Shown: positions 46,044 through 57,730 of the stretch, one piece after another
Position numbering within the stretch: position 1 is the first letter of the stretch
Layout of the letters: every line of letters begins with the position of its first letter
Assembly: GCF_039727615.1 (NCBI RefSeq)
Contig: NZ_CP152474.1
Location: forward strand, 620,001-684,000
DNA: 64,000 nucleotides
From: Leclercia sp. S52
GTDB lineage: Bacteria > Pseudomonadota > Gammaproteobacteria > Enterobacterales > Enterobacteriaceae
Direction: 5' to 3'
The notes under the pieces: model-generated
Databases searched by the model: none
The model's input: only the letters and a program-made list of their open reading frames with translations
Told to the model about the DNA's origin: nothing
Position numbers and translations under genes: made by a program

Positions 46044-47075
46044 GTGGGGCAGCGAATTCCGGTAACGCTCGGCAACATTGCGCCGCTGGCGCTGAAACCT
46101 TTTCGACCAGGCCAGATAGCCCTGGTGTGTGAGGGCGGCGGACAGCGAGGGATCTTCACGGCCGGCGTGCTGGACGAATTTATGCGCGCGCAGTTTAATC
46201 CGTTCGATCTCTATTTCGGCACCTCCGCCGGCGCGCAAAATCTCTCGGCCTACGTCTGCAATCAGCCGGGTTACGCCCGCAAAGTGATCATGCGTTACAC
46301 CACCTCCCGCGACTTCTTCGATCCGCTGCGCTTTGTGCGCGGCGGTAATCTTATCGATCTCGACTGGCTGCTGGACGCCACCGCCAGCAAAATGCCGCTG
46401 GCAATGGATAACGCCTCCCGCCTGTTCGATACCGGTAAAACCTTCTGGATGTGCGCCTGTCGCGGCGACGACTACTCGGCCAGCTATTTCTCCCCGCAAA
46501 AAGAGAACTGGCTGGATATCCTGCGCGCCACCAGCGCGATCCCCGGCTTCTACCGCACCGGTGCGGCGCTGGACGGCATCGCCTATCTCGACGGCGGGGT
46601 CAGCGACGCGATCCCGGTGCAGGAGGCGGCCCGACGCGGGGCTCAGACCATCGTGGTGATCCGCACCGTACCCTCGCAGATGTACTATACGCCGCAGTGG
46701 TTTAAGCGGATGGAGCGCTGGCTGGGCGACAGCAGCCTGCAGCCGATGCTGAACCTGGTTTCACATCATGAGGCCAGCTACCACAGCATCCAGCGCTTTA
46801 TCGAGAAGCCGCCGGGCAAACTGCGGATCTTTGAAATCTATCCCCCACGTCCGCTCAACAGCATGGCGCTGGGCAGCCGCGTGCCCGCCCTGCGGGACGA
46901 CTACAAAACCGGGCGCCTGTGCGGGCGCTATTTCCTGGCGACGGTGGGCAAGCTGCTGGCCGAGCGTCCGCCGCTGCGCCGCCATCAGCAGCTCATCACT
47001 CCCGCGCCGCTGGTGGTTCCCCCCGGCAAGCGTGGCCAACGACGCGATCACCACGCCGCTGGTGATGGCCCCTGA
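46044..47075 (+). CDS. yjjU: Patatin-like phospholipase YjjU (C-terminus shifted by a C6 run)
   Basis: GTG 46044 is the start (AGGA 8 bases upstream; MGQRIPVTLGNIAPL as in E. coli). Patatin features are the oxyanion loop EGGGQRGIFTAGVLDEF, the nucleophile GTSAG and the Asp in YLDGGVSDAIPV. The last about 15 residues as read are out of frame. One fewer C at 47019-47024 restores VVPPASVANDAITTPL...DNEDLA ending at 47115, giving 356 residues (E. coli 357) and the four-base overlap with yjjV. Confidence 0.9.
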   Translation: MGQRIPVTLGNIAPLALKPFRPGQIALVCEGGGQRGIFTAGVLDEFMRAQFNPFDLYFGTSAGAQNLSAYVCNQPGYARKVIMRYTTSRDFFDPLRFVRGGNLIDLDWLLDATASKMPLAMDNASRLFDTGKTFWMCACRGDDYSASYFSPQKENWLDILRATSAIPGFYRTGAALDGIAYLDGGVSDAIPVQEAARRGAQTIVVIRTVPSQMYYTPQWFKRMERWLGDSSLQPMLNLVSHHEASYHSIQRFIEKPPGKLRIFEIYPPRPLNSMALGSRVPALRDDYKTGRLCGRYFLATVGKLLAERPPLRRHQQLITPAPLVVPPGKRGQRRDHHAAGDGP

Positions 47076-47111
47076 GGCCAATGACACCCTGTTTGATAAC
47101 GAGGATCTGGC

Positions 47112-47894
47112 GTGACTTACCGCTTTATCGATACCCATTGTCACTTTGATTTCCCGCCTTTCACTGACGATGAACCCGCCAGCATCCAGCGCGCTGCCGA
47201 TGCCGGGGTAATGGGGATTGTGGTGCCGGCCATTGATGTGGCGAGCATCGACCGGGTTCTGCGTCTCGGGGCGCGCTATCCGACGCTCTATATGGCGCTG
47301 GGCCTGCACCCGATTGTGATCGAATCCCATCAGGATGCGCACCTTGACCAGCTGGAAGCGGCGCTGGCCGCACGGCCGGAGAGGCTGGTGGCGGTGGGGG
47401 AGATCGGCCTCGATCTCTATCGGGAGGATCCTCACTTCGATCGTCAGGAGGCGATCCTCGACGCACAGCTGAAGCTGGCGAAACGCTACGATCTGCCGGT
47501 GATCCTCCATTCCCGGCGCACCCACGACAAACTGGCGATGCACCTTAGGCGCCAGGATCTGCCGCGGACCGGCGTGGTACATGGCTTTGCCGGCAGCCTG
47601 CAGCAGGCGCAGCGCTTTGTGGAGATGGGGTATAAAATCGGCGTCGGTGGCACCATCACCTATCCCCGGGCCAGTAAAACCCGCGACGTGATGGCGCAGT
47701 TACCGCTATCCGCTTTGCTACTTGAAACGGACGCGCCCGACATGCCGCTCAATGGTTTTCAGGGCCAGCCGAACCGTCCGGAACAGGCGGCGCGGGTATT
47801 TGCTACGTTGTGTGAACTGCGTGATGAGCCCGCGGATGAGATCGCCGATGCGCTGCTGCACAACACCCGCACGCTGTTCGATCTGCCGCTATAG
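47112..47894 (+). CDS. yjjV: TatD-family metal-dependent deoxyribonuclease YjjV
   Basis: The 260-residue protein starts at GTG 47112 within the proper yjjU stop (GTGA). TatD signatures are [10 protein letters not shown] with HxH metal ligands, [24 protein letters not shown] and LLETDAPDM. TatD family members are hydrolases acting on DNA ends; the YjjV substrate is poorly defined. It is convergent with yjjW, overlapping by six bases. Confidence 0.93.
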   Translation: MTYRFIDTHCHFDFPPFTDDEPASIQRAADAGVMGIVVPAIDVASIDRVLRLGARYPTLYMALGLHPIVIESHQDAHLDQLEAALAARPERLVAVGEIGLDLYREDPHFDRQEAILDAQLKLAKRYDLPVILHSRRTHDKLAMHLRRQDLPRTGVVHGFAGSLQQAQRFVEMGYKIGVGGTITYPRASKTRDVMAQLPLSALLLETDAPDMPLNGFQGQPNRPEQAARVFATLCELRDEPADEIADALLHNTRTLFDLPL

Positions 47895-48749
47895 GTAGAG
47901 CGACGGGCGGATCACCCTGATCCGCTCCCGCTCCAGCACCTCTGCCAGCGGTTCGACATCCTCCGCCGTGGCGCTCCGCCAGTGCCGGGCTTCACCGTAG
48001 ACGCCGTGCGCGTGAAAGGCGTTGATCCTGACAGGCACATCCCCTAACCGACGAATAAACGCGATCAGCTCCCGACGGTGCGTCAGGTAATCACAGCGAT
48101 CCGGGATCACCAGCAGACGCAGCTCGCTCAGCCGGTTGTGGGCGGCCAGCCAGCGGATGCTGTGCTTGATGACGGTGTTGTCGCGTCCGGTCAGGTAGCG
48201 GTGGTGTTCGTTGTCCCAGGCCTTGAGATCCAGCATCGCGCCGTCAAACAGCGGGAGCAGTTTTTGCCAGCCGGTTTCGCTTAACAGACCGTTGCTGTCC
48301 ACCAGACAGGACAAATGCTGCAGCTGCGGATCGGCTTTCAGAGCCGAAAACAGCGCCACCAGAAACGGCAGCTGGGTGGTGGCTTCCCCGCCGCTGACGG
48401 TGATGCCGGAGATAAAGGGCGACACCTTGCGGACCTCGGCCACGACCTCCTCTACGCTTAAACGCAGCGCCATCGGCGTCGCCTGCTGCGGGCATATCTG
48501 CAGGCAGGTGTCGCACTGCTGGCAATGGGCGTCATCCCACCAGACCCGTCCGGCCTGAATGTTCAGCGCCTCGTGCGGGCAGTGCGGCACGCAGGCCGCA
48601 CAGTCGTTGCACCGGCCTATCGTCCACGGGTTGTGGCAGGTTTTGCAGCGCAGGTTACAGCCCTGCAGAAACAGGGCCAGGCGACTGCCGGGCCCGTCGA
48701 CGCAGGAGAAGGGGATAACCTTACTGACTAAAGCGCATCTGTTGTTCAT
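47889..48749 (-). CDS. yjjW: Glycyl-radical enzyme activating protein YjjW (radical SAM)
   Basis: The 286-residue radical SAM protein has the cluster motif [12 protein letters not shown] (C-x3-C-x2-C), followed by a two-cluster ferredoxin insert ([14 protein letters not shown] and [13 protein letters not shown]), typical of glycyl-radical activases. It would install the glycyl radical on YjjI under anaerobiosis. Its ATG overlaps the end of yjjI by 29 bases. Confidence 0.93.
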   Translation of the reverse strand: MNNRCALVSKVIPFSCVDGPGSRLALFLQGCNLRCKTCHNPWTIGRCNDCAACVPHCPHEALNIQAGRVWWDDAHCQQCDTCLQICPQQATPMALRLSVEEVVAEVRKVSPFISGITVSGGEATTQLPFLVALFSALKADPQLQHLSCLVDSNGLLSETGWQKLLPLFDGAMLDLKAWDNEHHRYLTGRDNTVIKHSIRWLAAHNRLSELRLLVIPDRCDYLTHRRELIAFIRRLGDVPVRINAFHAHGVYGEARHWRSATAEDVEPLAEVLERERIRVIRPSLYL

Positions 48750-50271
48750 GGCTTATCACGCGCGGCTGGCGCTCCAGGATGCGGGTGTTGCGGGCGGCCT
48801 CTTCACCCAGCCAGGTGGTATTGGTGCGTGAACCTTCGGCGCGGTATTTCTCCAGATCGGAGAGTCGCACCATATAGCCGGTGACACGAACCAGATCGTT
48901 ACCCGAGATATTGGCGCTGAACTCGCGCATCCCGGCGCGGAAGGCGCCCAGGCAGAGTTCCACTACCGCCTGCGGATTGCGCTTGATGGTTTCGTCCAGG
49001 GTCAGGATGTCGCTGATCCCGGCGTGATAGTGCCGGTGGTGCGGTGCTACCGCCAGCAGATGGCCGATCGGGTCGGGCTCATCGCCATAGGGCAGGCGCG
49101 CCCCCGGTGTGGTGCCGACGTCAGAGCTGATCCCCGACTGGGCATGCAGCAGGGCGCGCTGCTTCCAGCCATATCTGACCGGGGTATTTTCCACAAAGGC
49201 CGCCAGCTGCTCGCTGATGCGGTAGCCCAGCGCGTTGGCCTGCGGATCTTTACCGTAGCGTCCCTTCATCCCGGCTTTCTCGCACAGCACGTTCACCGCT
49301 TCGGCCAGGCCATACATGCCGAACATCGGCACAAAACGGTCGGGATCGATCAGCCCTTCTTTAACCAGGAAGCTATTCTCAAAGAAGCCAGATTGTTGAT
49401 AAAGGAAGTCGCAGCGTGCATCGATGATGGCGATCTGCTGCTGGCAGTAGTGCGGCAACGTGCGGGTGAAGAACGTCTCCAGCGTATCGCTTTGCTCCGC
49501 GATGGCTTTCAGGTTGAGGCGCACCAGGGTGCTGCCCCCGCCTGCCAGCGGCAGAGAGTTGTAACAGCTGACGACGCCAAAGCCATTTTTTGTGAAAATT
49601 TTATCATTTACCGGCCCGTTGGCGATATGTGGCTTGCTGCATTCGCAAATGTTGCTGGCCACCTCCAGCAGCAGATCGTCCGGGGTGATCTCTGGATCAT
49701 AAATAAAGGTCAGATTGGGTGAGACCTGCTTAAGCTCTGCATCGGCGCGTAAAATGGCGCGCGTTACCGGACCATCAGCCGGGCCAATGTTGGCATGCAC
49801 GAAGGCATCCGGCAGGGTGCGATCGAGATAGCGCCAGAAACGTTTTATTCGAATATCGATTTCTTCTTGTGTTAGAATTCTAACATACGGCTGCAGCAGC
49901 GAATCGAGATGGCCGAGGAACACCGGCATGCCGGTCACGGACGGAACATGGTGGTAAAGGATGGTTAACAGCGACAGGGCATCGTCCAGATCCTTCGCCC
50001 CTTCCAGCTCAAGCCACTCTGAACCCTGTTTCAGGAACACCGCATAGTCGGGTAGCACATAGCGCGGCTTGTACGGCGCGTGGCCCTCAAACATATCGCA
50101 GATAAATCCCGCCTCCAGCGCCTGGTGCGCTTCGGGGGCCAGCGTCGGGTAGGGCAGGTTGTTTTCCGCCTCCAGCGCCAGAAAATGGCGTTTTTGTTCG
50201 GGGCTTAACACCGGGCTTGTCACAATTTGCTGGCAACGTTGTTGCAGGGCATCGGGGCTGGATGGGGACAT
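48721..50271 (-). CDS. yjjI: YjjI, DUF3029 glycyl-radical enzyme family
   Basis: The 516-residue protein has a C-terminal RVTGYMVRL resembling the glycyl-radical loop (RV-x-GY, Gly at about residue 478) and a candidate active-site cysteine in [17 protein letters not shown]. The reaction is not established in the family. It is divergent from the deo operon and paired with its activase, which suggests an anaerobic role possibly linked to deoxynucleoside breakdown. Confidence 0.9.
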   Translation of the reverse strand: MSPSSPDALQQRCQQIVTSPVLSPEQKRHFLALEAENNLPYPTLAPEAHQALEAGFICDMFEGHAPYKPRYVLPDYAVFLKQGSEWLELEGAKDLDDALSLLTILYHHVPSVTGMPVFLGHLDSLLQPYVRILTQEEIDIRIKRFWRYLDRTLPDAFVHANIGPADGPVTRAILRADAELKQVSPNLTFIYDPEITPDDLLLEVASNICECSKPHIANGPVNDKIFTKNGFGVVSCYNSLPLAGGGSTLVRLNLKAIAEQSDTLETFFTRTLPHYCQQQIAIIDARCDFLYQQSGFFENSFLVKEGLIDPDRFVPMFGMYGLAEAVNVLCEKAGMKGRYGKDPQANALGYRISEQLAAFVENTPVRYGWKQRALLHAQSGISSDVGTTPGARLPYGDEPDPIGHLLAVAPHHRHYHAGISDILTLDETIKRNPQAVVELCLGAFRAGMREFSANISGNDLVRVTGYMVRLSDLEKYRAEGSRTNTTWLGEEAARNTRILERQPRVISHEQQMRFSQ

Positions 50272-50385
50272 GGTCGCTTCCTTATTGTTCTGCAGTAATG
50301 GGAAGGATTGTAAAAAGAGTCCCGTCGGCCGCCTTTGATCCTGCGCGTGTGCCTGACGCTTTAATCAGCAGTTGTAGCCAAATTA

Positions 50386-50401
50386 TTTGAAGTTGATCTC
50401 A
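50386..50401. promoter_or_regulatory. Upstream CRP site of deoP2 (CRP2)
   Basis: TTTGA-6 bases-TCTCA is centred about 94 bases before the predicted start, matching the distal CRP site of E. coli deoP2. Confidence 0.7.
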
Positions 50402-50438
50402 TTACGGTTATGCAAATTTGTACGCGTATTTCATTAAC

Positions 50439-50454
50439 TGTGATGAATGTCGAA
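50439..50454. promoter_or_regulatory. Proximal CRP site of deoP2 (CRP1)
   Basis: TGTGA-6 bases-TCGAA is centred 41.5 bases before the predicted start. The CytR contact region, with TGCAAATTTG, lies between the two CRP sites. Confidence 0.75.
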
Positions 50455-50471
50455 GTGAGAATGCGGGTGGA

Positions 50472-50487
50472 TGTTAGAATACTCACA
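50472..50487. promoter_or_regulatory. DeoR operator overlapping the deoP2 -10 box
   Basis: TGTTAGAATACTCACA differs from the E. coli operator TGTTAGAATACTAACA at one base. TTAGAAT serves as the -10; the start is predicted near 50488. Confidence 0.8.
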
Positions 50488-50531
50488 GACCCGCAAGGTA
50501 AAATTTTACGGCTATACGCCGGGAGAATGTT

Positions 50532-51311
50532 ATGACCGATTTAACCGCAAGCAGCCTGCGCGCCCTGAAACTGATGGATCTGACCACCCTGAATGACGAC
50601 GATACCAACGAGAAAGTGATCGCCCTGTGTCATCAGGCAAAAACCGCCGTGGGCAACACCGCGGCCGTCTGTATCTATCCACGTTTCATTCCGATCGCGC
50701 GTAAGACCCTGAAAGAGCAGGGTACGCCGGACGTGCGCATCGCCACCGTCACCAACTTCCCGCACGGTAACGACGATATCGAGATCGCGCTGGCTGAGAC
50801 CCGCGCCGCTATCGCTTACGGTGCTGACGAAGTGGACGTGGTCTTCCCGTACCGCGCGCTGATCGCCGGTAACGAGCAGGTGGGCTTTGAGCTGGTGAAA
50901 GCCTGTAAAGAGGCCTGCGCCGCGGCAAACGTGCTGCTGAAAGTGATCATCGAAACCGGCGAACTGAAAGAAGAAGCGCTGATTCGTAAAGCGTCAGAAA
51001 TCTCCATCAAAGCGGGTGCCGATTTCATTAAAACCTCCACCGGTAAAGTGCCGGTGAACGCGACCCCGGAAAGCGCTCGCATCATGATGGAAGTGATCCG
51101 CGATATGGGCGTGGAAAAAACCGTGGGCTTCAAACCGGCGGGCGGCGTGCGTACCGCTGAAGACGCCCAGCAGTTCCTGGCGATTGCCGACGAGCTGTTC
51201 GGTGCCGACTGGGCCGACTCCCGTCACTACCGCTTTGGCGCCTCCAGCCTGCTGGCCAGCCTGCTGAAAGCGCTGGGTCACGGCGACGGTAAGAGCGCAA
51301 GCAGCTACTGA
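50532..51311 (+). CDS. deoC: Deoxyribose-phosphate aldolase
   Basis: The 259-residue class I aldolase splits 2-deoxyribose 5-phosphate into glyceraldehyde 3-phosphate and acetaldehyde. The Schiff-base lysine is in FIKTSTGK (about residue 168) and the second catalytic lysine in [10 protein letters not shown]. It is the first gene of the deoCABD operon. GGGAGAA before ATG sets the start. Confidence 0.97.
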   Translation: MTDLTASSLRALKLMDLTTLNDDDTNEKVIALCHQAKTAVGNTAAVCIYPRFIPIARKTLKEQGTPDVRIATVTNFPHGNDDIEIALAETRAAIAYGADEVDVVFPYRALIAGNEQVGFELVKACKEACAAANVLLKVIIETGELKEEALIRKASEISIKAGADFIKTSTGKVPVNATPESARIMMEVIRDMGVEKTVGFKPAGGVRTAEDAQQFLAIADELFGADWADSRHYRFGASSLLASLLKALGHGDGKSASSY

Positions 51312-51324
51312 TAGCATTGTTCGC

Positions 51325-51402
51325 TGTAGGCCGGATAAGGCGTAGCCGCCATCCGGCGTTGTTCCGGTTCGCCGGGTGGCGCTACGCTTACCCGGCCTAC
51401 GG
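51325..51402. repeat. REP pair (BIME) between deoC and deoA
   Basis: Two inverted REP units (GTAGGCCGGATAAGGCGTAG and its partner CGCCGGGTGGCGCTACGC) lie in the operon and could stabilise the deoC part of the transcript. Confidence 0.85.
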
Positions 51403-51435
51403 TTAGCCTTCGACTAATTCCTCAGGGGGGTTATT

Positions 51436-52758
51436 TTGTTTCTCGCACAAGAAATTATTCGTAAAAAACGTGATGGTCATGCTTTAAACGACGAAGAGAT
51501 CCGTTTCTTTATCAACGGCATTCGCGACAATACCATCTCTGAAGGGCAGATTGCGGCCCTGGCGATGACCATTTTCTTCCACGATATGGCGATGCCGGAG
51601 CGCGTGTCGCTGACCATGGCGATGCGGGATTCAGGAACCGTTCTGGACTGGAAGAGCCTTAACCTCAACGGCCCGATCGTGGATAAACACTCCACCGGCG
51701 GCGTGGGTGATGTCACCTCGCTGATGCTGGGGCCAATGGTCGCTGCCTGCGGCGGCTATATCCCGATGATCTCCGGGCGCGGCCTCGGCCATACCGGCGG
51801 CACGCTCGACAAGCTGGAAGCCATCCCGGGCTTCGATATCTTCCCGGATGACAATCGCTTCCGCGACATTATTAAGGACGTTGGTGTGGCAATTATCGGC
51901 CAGACCAGCTCCCTTGCCCCGGCGGATAAGCGTTTTTACGCCACGCGTGACATTACCGCGACCGTCGACTCTATCCCGCTGATCACCGCCTCTATCCTCG
52001 CCAAGAAACTGGCTGAAGGGCTTGATGCGCTGGTAATGGACGTGAAAGTGGGCAGCGGCGCCTTTATGCCGACCTATGAACTCTCTGCCGCACTGGCCGA
52101 AGCGATCGTTGGGGTTTCCAACGGCGCAGGCGTGCGCACCACCGCGCTGCTCACCGACATGAACCAGGTGCTGGCCTCCAGCGCCGGTAACGCGGTCGAA
52201 GTGCGCGAAGCGGTGCAGTTCCTGACCGGTGAATACCGTAACCCGCGTCTGTTCGACGTGACCATGGCGCTGTGCGTCGAGATGCTGATCTCCGGTAACC
52301 TCGCCAAAGACGACGCCGAAGCGCGCGCTAAACTGCAGGCGGTGCTGGATAACGGCAAAGCGGCCGACATCTTTGGTCGCATGGTCGCGGCGCAGAAAGG
52401 CCCGACCGACTTCGTGGAAAACTACGACAAATATCTCCCGACCGCGATGCTCAGCAAAGCGGTGTACGCGGATACCGAAGGCTTTGTCTCGGCGATGGAT
52501 ACCCGCGCGCTGGGCATGGCGGTGGTGTCGATGGGCGGCGGTCGTCGTCAGGCATCGGACAGCATCGATTACAGCGTCGGCTTCACCGATATGGCCCGTC
52601 TGGGCGACAGCGTTGACGGCCAACGTCCGCTGGCGGTGATCCACGCCAAAGATGAAAACAGCTGGCAGGACGCGGCGAAAGCCGTGAAAGCGGCCATCAC
52701 CCTGGCAGATAAAGCGCCAGAAAGCACACCGACCGTCTATCGTCGCATTACCGAATAG
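51436..52758 (+). CDS. deoA: Thymidine phosphorylase
   Basis: The 440-residue enzyme converts thymidine and phosphate to thymine and deoxyribose 1-phosphate. The start is TTG 51436 ([15 protein letters not shown]), the same rare start as in E. coli, with GGGGGG about 6 bases upstream. The phosphate-binding KHSTGGVGD and substrate-loop [16 protein letters not shown] are intact. Confidence 0.96.
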   Translation: MFLAQEIIRKKRDGHALNDEEIRFFINGIRDNTISEGQIAALAMTIFFHDMAMPERVSLTMAMRDSGTVLDWKSLNLNGPIVDKHSTGGVGDVTSLMLGPMVAACGGYIPMISGRGLGHTGGTLDKLEAIPGFDIFPDDNRFRDIIKDVGVAIIGQTSSLAPADKRFYATRDITATVDSIPLITASILAKKLAEGLDALVMDVKVGSGAFMPTYELSAALAEAIVGVSNGAGVRTTALLTDMNQVLASSAGNAVEVREAVQFLTGEYRNPRLFDVTMALCVEMLISGNLAKDDAEARAKLQAVLDNGKAADIFGRMVAAQKGPTDFVENYDKYLPTAMLSKAVYADTEGFVSAMDTRALGMAVVSMGGGRRQASDSIDYSVGFTDMARLGDSVDGQRPLAVIHAKDENSWQDAAKAVKAAITLADKAPESTPTVYRRITE

Positions 52759-52788
52759 CGGTATACTGATCTGATCGCTTTTTTATGA

Positions 52789-54033
<1,245 letters not shown>

Positions 54034-54053
54034 TTTTGATGGGTGCGGCTTGA

Positions 54054-54090
54054 TGCCCTCACCCCGACCCTCTCCCACAGGGAGAGGGTG
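54054..54090. repeat. Palindromic repeat CCCTCACC...CCCTCTCCC-ACAG-GGGAGAGGG
   Basis: Third copy of the element at 17041 and 38605, here between deoB and deoD, 31 bases before the deoD start. Its hairpin could affect downstream expression. Confidence 0.75.
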
Positions 54091-54121
54091 AAAAGAATAA
54101 ACCAATTAAAAGGAACTGAAG

Positions 54122-54844
54122 ATGGCAACTCCTCACATTAATGCAGAGATGGGTGATTTCGCTGACGTCGTATTGATGCCTGGCGACCCACTGCGCGCGA
54201 AGCACATCGCGGAAACTTTCCTCGAAGACGTGCGTGAAGTGAACAACGTCCGCGGCATGCTGGGCTTCACCGGTACCTACAAAGGCCGCAAAATCTCCGT
54301 AATGGGTCACGGCATGGGTATCCCATCCTGCTCCATCTACACCAAAGAGCTGATCACCGATTTCGGCGTGAAGAAAATCATCCGCGTGGGCTCCTGTGGC
54401 GCCGTGCGTATGGACGTTAAGCTGCGTGACATCGTTATCGGTATGGGTGCCTGCACCGATTCCAAAGTGAACCGCATGCGTTTCAAAGATCACGACTTCG
54501 CGGCGATTGCAGACTTCGGCATGGTGCGTGACGCGGTTGACGCTGCCAAAGCGCTGGGCGTGGAAGCGCGCGTGGGTAACATCTTCTCTGCGGACCTGTT
54601 CTACGCGCCGGACGGCGGCGAGATGTTCGACGTGATGGAAAAATACGGCATCCTGGGCGTGGAAATGGAAGCGGCAGGCATCTACGGTGTAGCGGCTGAG
54701 TTCGGTGCGAAAGCCCTGACCATCTGCACCGTGTCTGACCATATCCGTACTCACGAGCAGACCACTGCCGCTGAGCGTCAGACCACCTTCAACGACATGA
54801 TCAAAATCGCGCTGGAATCCGTTCTGCTGGGCGATAAAGAGTAA
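54122..54844 (+). CDS. deoD: Purine nucleoside phosphorylase DeoD-type
   Basis: The 240-residue hexameric phosphorylase of the PNP/UDP family has phosphate-binding GDPLRA and RVGSCGAV, and substrate motif GVEMEAAG and the catalytic Asp in CTVSDHI. It converts (deoxy)nucleosides of purines to base and (deoxy)ribose 1-phosphate. AAAAGGAA before ATG is a strong site. Confidence 0.97.
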   Translation: MATPHINAEMGDFADVVLMPGDPLRAKHIAETFLEDVREVNNVRGMLGFTGTYKGRKISVMGHGMGIPSCSIYTKELITDFGVKKIIRVGSCGAVRMDVKLRDIVIGMGACTDSKVNRMRFKDHDFAAIADFGMVRDAVDAAKALGVEARVGNIFSADLFYAPDGGEMFDVMEKYGILGVEMEAAGIYGVAAEFGAKALTICTVSDHIRTHEQTTAAERQTTFNDMIKIALESVLLGDKE

Positions 54845-54853
54845 GAGCTGTTG

Positions 54854-54922
54854 TGCCGGGTGGCGGCTTCGCCTTACCCGGCCTACGGTTTTCCAGGCCC
54901 GCTAAGCGCAGCGCCATCCGGC
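54854..54922. repeat. REP pair between deoD and lplA
   Basis: Inverted REP units (TGCCGGGTGGCGGCTTCGCC and the partner GCGCAGCGCCATCCGGC) followed by CTTTTTT, so it may also end the deo transcript. Confidence 0.8.
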
Positions 54923-54929
54923 TTTTTTA

Positions 54930-55946
54930 TTACCTCACCGCCCACGCAATCCACGCCGACAGCTCCCGCAGCTCCATCTCCTGCTCCGGGAAATCGCCGA
55001 TCAAGGCATCACATGCCTGTTGCAGCATATCCGCCCGGTACAAACAGCCCTGCAGCCGCGCCGCCAGCGCCTCTAACGGGGCCGGGTTCAGGCTGTCGGT
55101 AAAGACCTGCGTGCGGGTGATGTGGCCCTTTTCAACGTCGAAATGCAGCTCCACGCCGCCCCAGGTGAAACGCTCATCCAGCAGGTGCGAGAAGGCGGGA
55201 GCCTGGCCGAAGTTCCACTCCCAGCTGCTCTGGCGGGCAAAGGTCTCGGCAAAGTTTGGCAGATCCGGCGTCTTGTCCGGGGAGATTACTTCGGCCTCCA
55301 CGCGTTCGCCATAGTGAGCGAAAAACGCCTCGCGGATCGCGTCGCAGATCTGGTCGTGGGTCACGCCCGGAAGCAGATCCACCAGATTCGCCACCCGGCC
55401 GCGCACGGAGGTGATACCTTTGGCCTGCAGCTTTTTCTGGTCGGGATTGAGGTAGTTTGCCAGGCGGCTGAGATCGGCATTCAGCAGTAGGGTGCCGTGG
55501 TGGAAACCGCGATCCAGGGTTTCGCGATAGGCCGATCCGGAGACCTTCCGATCGCCATCGGGGGTTTTCACCACCAGGTCGTTGCGCCCGGAGGCTTCCG
55601 CCGTTGCCCCCAGCGCCTGTAATGCGCTCAGCACGATGTTAGTAGAGATGGTTTTGTCGTACTCTGGCTTTCCCGCCATAAAGGTAAAGCAGGTATTGCC
55701 GAGGTCGTGGAACACCGCGCCGCCGCCGCTGCTGCGACGCGCCAGGCGCACGTTGTCCTCTTCCATGCGCCGCGTGTTGCACTCTTTCCACGGGTTTTGC
55801 GCCCGGCCAATGACCACCGTATCGGCGTTGCGCCACAGGAACAGCACCCGCTGCGTGGCGGGCATCTGGCGGAAGATGCACTCTTCCACCGCGAGATTAA
55901 ACCAGGGATCCCAGGAGTCAGAGATAAGCAGGCGTAACGTCGTCAT
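54930..55946 (-). CDS. lplA: Lipoate-protein ligase A
   Basis: The 338-residue enzyme attaches scavenged lipoate to E2 and H proteins through lipoyl-AMP. The lipoate-binding motif [25 protein letters not shown] and the lysine in [12 protein letters not shown] are present, along with the C-terminal accessory domain. Length equals that of E. coli. It is followed in convergence by deoD. Confidence 0.96.
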   Translation of the reverse strand: MTTLRLLISDSWDPWFNLAVEECIFRQMPATQRVLFLWRNADTVVIGRAQNPWKECNTRRMEEDNVRLARRSSGGGAVFHDLGNTCFTFMAGKPEYDKTISTNIVLSALQALGATAEASGRNDLVVKTPDGDRKVSGSAYRETLDRGFHHGTLLLNADLSRLANYLNPDQKKLQAKGITSVRGRVANLVDLLPGVTHDQICDAIREAFFAHYGERVEAEVISPDKTPDLPNFAETFARQSSWEWNFGQAPAFSHLLDERFTWGGVELHFDVEKGHITRTQVFTDSLNPAPLEALAARLQGCLYRADMLQQACDALIGDFPEQEMELRELSAWIAWAVR

Positions 55947-55985
55947 GGCAAAGTTCCTTTTCTGAATCGTCTGGCTACTTTAACA

Positions 55986-56630
55986 CTATTCCTTCTTCTC
56001 GCTCTCTTCCTCTTCGGGCACCGACTTGCTGGCGGTGAGCAGGAACGGCGACTGCTGCCAGCGGGTGCGTTTGCCCTGCAGCAGCGTGCGGGTCAGCACT
56101 ACGCCTATTGCCAGCGACAGCAGCAGCATCAGGCGCAGGATATTGGTGGTGTTATCCACCTGTTTTGCCTCAGTGGCTAAGGTATGGGTGTCGAGGGTCA
56201 GCCGCAGGTAGCCGAGCGGGCCGTTTTTCCCCTGAATCGGCTCCACCAGCTGCTGGTTAAAGTAGCCGCCGGCTTTCTTGCCATCCAGCGCCAGCCTGTC
56301 ACGCACCTCGACATGCTCGCCTGCCCGGGCGATCAGCTCGCCCTCATTGTCATAGACGCTGGCATCAAGAATGCGGCTCTCGTCGGTCAGCAGACGCAGC
56401 ACCTGCGCAATCCGCTTTTCATCCGGCGTTTCGGTACGCATCAACGGGGCGATGTTGAGCGACACCTGGCGCGCCAGGGTGTGCGCCAGCTCTTCAAGCT
56501 GTGGGTTACGCTGTCGTTGATGATTCTGACTGAACCAGGATGCGCCCTGCATCAGCGCCACTAACAGGGCCAGACAGGAGAGGACAATCACGGCACGATG
56601 AAGCCGGAATTTCAGTTTTGCACGAGCCAT
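55986..56630 (-). CDS. ytjB: Membrane protein YtjB (Smp), AhpA-like
   Basis: The 214-residue protein has a membrane helix at about 12-30, a periplasmic domain of about 140 residues and a second helix near 170-190, then a charged tail ending SEKKE. Divergent from serB and next to lplA as in E. coli. Function is poorly known. Confidence 0.9.
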   Translation of the reverse strand: MARAKLKFRLHRAVIVLSCLALLVALMQGASWFSQNHQRQRNPQLEELAHTLARQVSLNIAPLMRTETPDEKRIAQVLRLLTDESRILDASVYDNEGELIARAGEHVEVRDRLALDGKKAGGYFNQQLVEPIQGKNGPLGYLRLTLDTHTLATEAKQVDNTTNILRLMLLLSLAIGVVLTRTLLQGKRTRWQQSPFLLTASKSVPEEEESEKKE

Positions 56631-56750
56631 ATTCCACCTGCTGAAAATTTTCGGGGTTAATGTTGCCAGAAGTGATGGTTACAAGGTAGCCTCATGCGTT
56701 ATTTTCCCCCCTGGATGATTCCCGGCGCGAACGATTTTACAGGAGCTTTA

Positions 56751-57719
56751 ATGCCAAACATTACCTGGTGCGACCTGCCCAATGATGTCTCTCTCTGGCC
56801 AGGATTGCCGCTCTCTTTAAGTGGTGATGAGGTAATGCCTCTGGACTACCATGCTGGCCGTAGCGGCTGGCTGCTGTATGGACGCGGCCTGGATAAACAG
56901 CAGTTAACCCAGTATCAGAGCAAGCTGGGTGCAGCGATGGTGATCGTCGCCGCCTGGTGCGTGGAAGATTATCAGGTCATCCGCCTGGCCGGTTCCCTGA
57001 CCCAGCGCGCCACCCGTCTGGCACACGACGCCGGGCTGGATGTCGCCCCGCTCGGTAAAATTCCGCACCTCAAAACCCCGGGACTGCTGGTGATGGACAT
57101 GGACTCCACCGCCATTCAGATCGAGTGCATCGACGAGATCGCCAAACTGGCCGGTACCGGCGAGATGGTGGCCGAAGTGACCGAACGCGCCATGCGCGGC
57201 GAGCTGGACTTCACCGCCAGCCTGAAACAGCGCGTGGCGACCCTGAAGGATGCCGACGCCAATATTCTGATGCAGGTGCGCGAAAAGCTGCCGCTGATGC
57301 CGGGTCTGGTGCAGCTGGTACTGAAGCTGGAAACGCTGGGCTGGAAAGTGGCCATCGCCTCCGGCGGCTTTACCTTCTTTGCTGAGTATCTGCGCGACAA
57401 GCTGCGCCTGGATGCCGTGGTCGCCAACGAACTGGAGATCAGAGACGGGAAGCTGACCGGAAACGTGATTGGCCAGATCGTCGATGCTCAGTTCAAGGCC
57501 AGCACCCTGACGCGTCTGGCGGAAAAATATGATATCCCGGTTGCCCAGACCGTGGCGATTGGCGACGGCGCGAACGATCTGCCGATGATTAAAGTGGCCG
57601 GGCTGGGCATTGCTTACCATGCCAAACCGACCGTGAATGAAAAGACGGAAGTCATTATCCGTCATGCTGACCTGATGGGGGTGTTCTGCATTCTCTCCGG
57701 CAGCGTGAATCAGAAATAA
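56751..57719 (+). CDS. serB: Phosphoserine phosphatase
   Basis: ATG 56751 (MPNITWCDLP) has GGAG 6 bases upstream and gives 322 residues as in E. coli; the longer frame from 56694 adds non-conserved sequence. HAD motif I DMDST at 116-120, motif II ASGGF and motif IV GDGANDLPM are present. It catalyses the last step of serine synthesis. It leads the serB-radA-nadR operon. Confidence 0.96.
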   Translation: MPNITWCDLPNDVSLWPGLPLSLSGDEVMPLDYHAGRSGWLLYGRGLDKQQLTQYQSKLGAAMVIVAAWCVEDYQVIRLAGSLTQRATRLAHDAGLDVAPLGKIPHLKTPGLLVMDMDSTAIQIECIDEIAKLAGTGEMVAEVTERAMRGELDFTASLKQRVATLKDADANILMQVREKLPLMPGLVQLVLKLETLGWKVAIASGGFTFFAEYLRDKLRLDAVVANELEIRDGKLTGNVIGQIVDAQFKASTLTRLAEKYDIPVAQTVAIGDGANDLPMIKVAGLGIAYHAKPTVNEKTEVIIRHADLMGVFCILSGSVNQK

Positions 57720-57730
57720 AGAGGTAAAAC

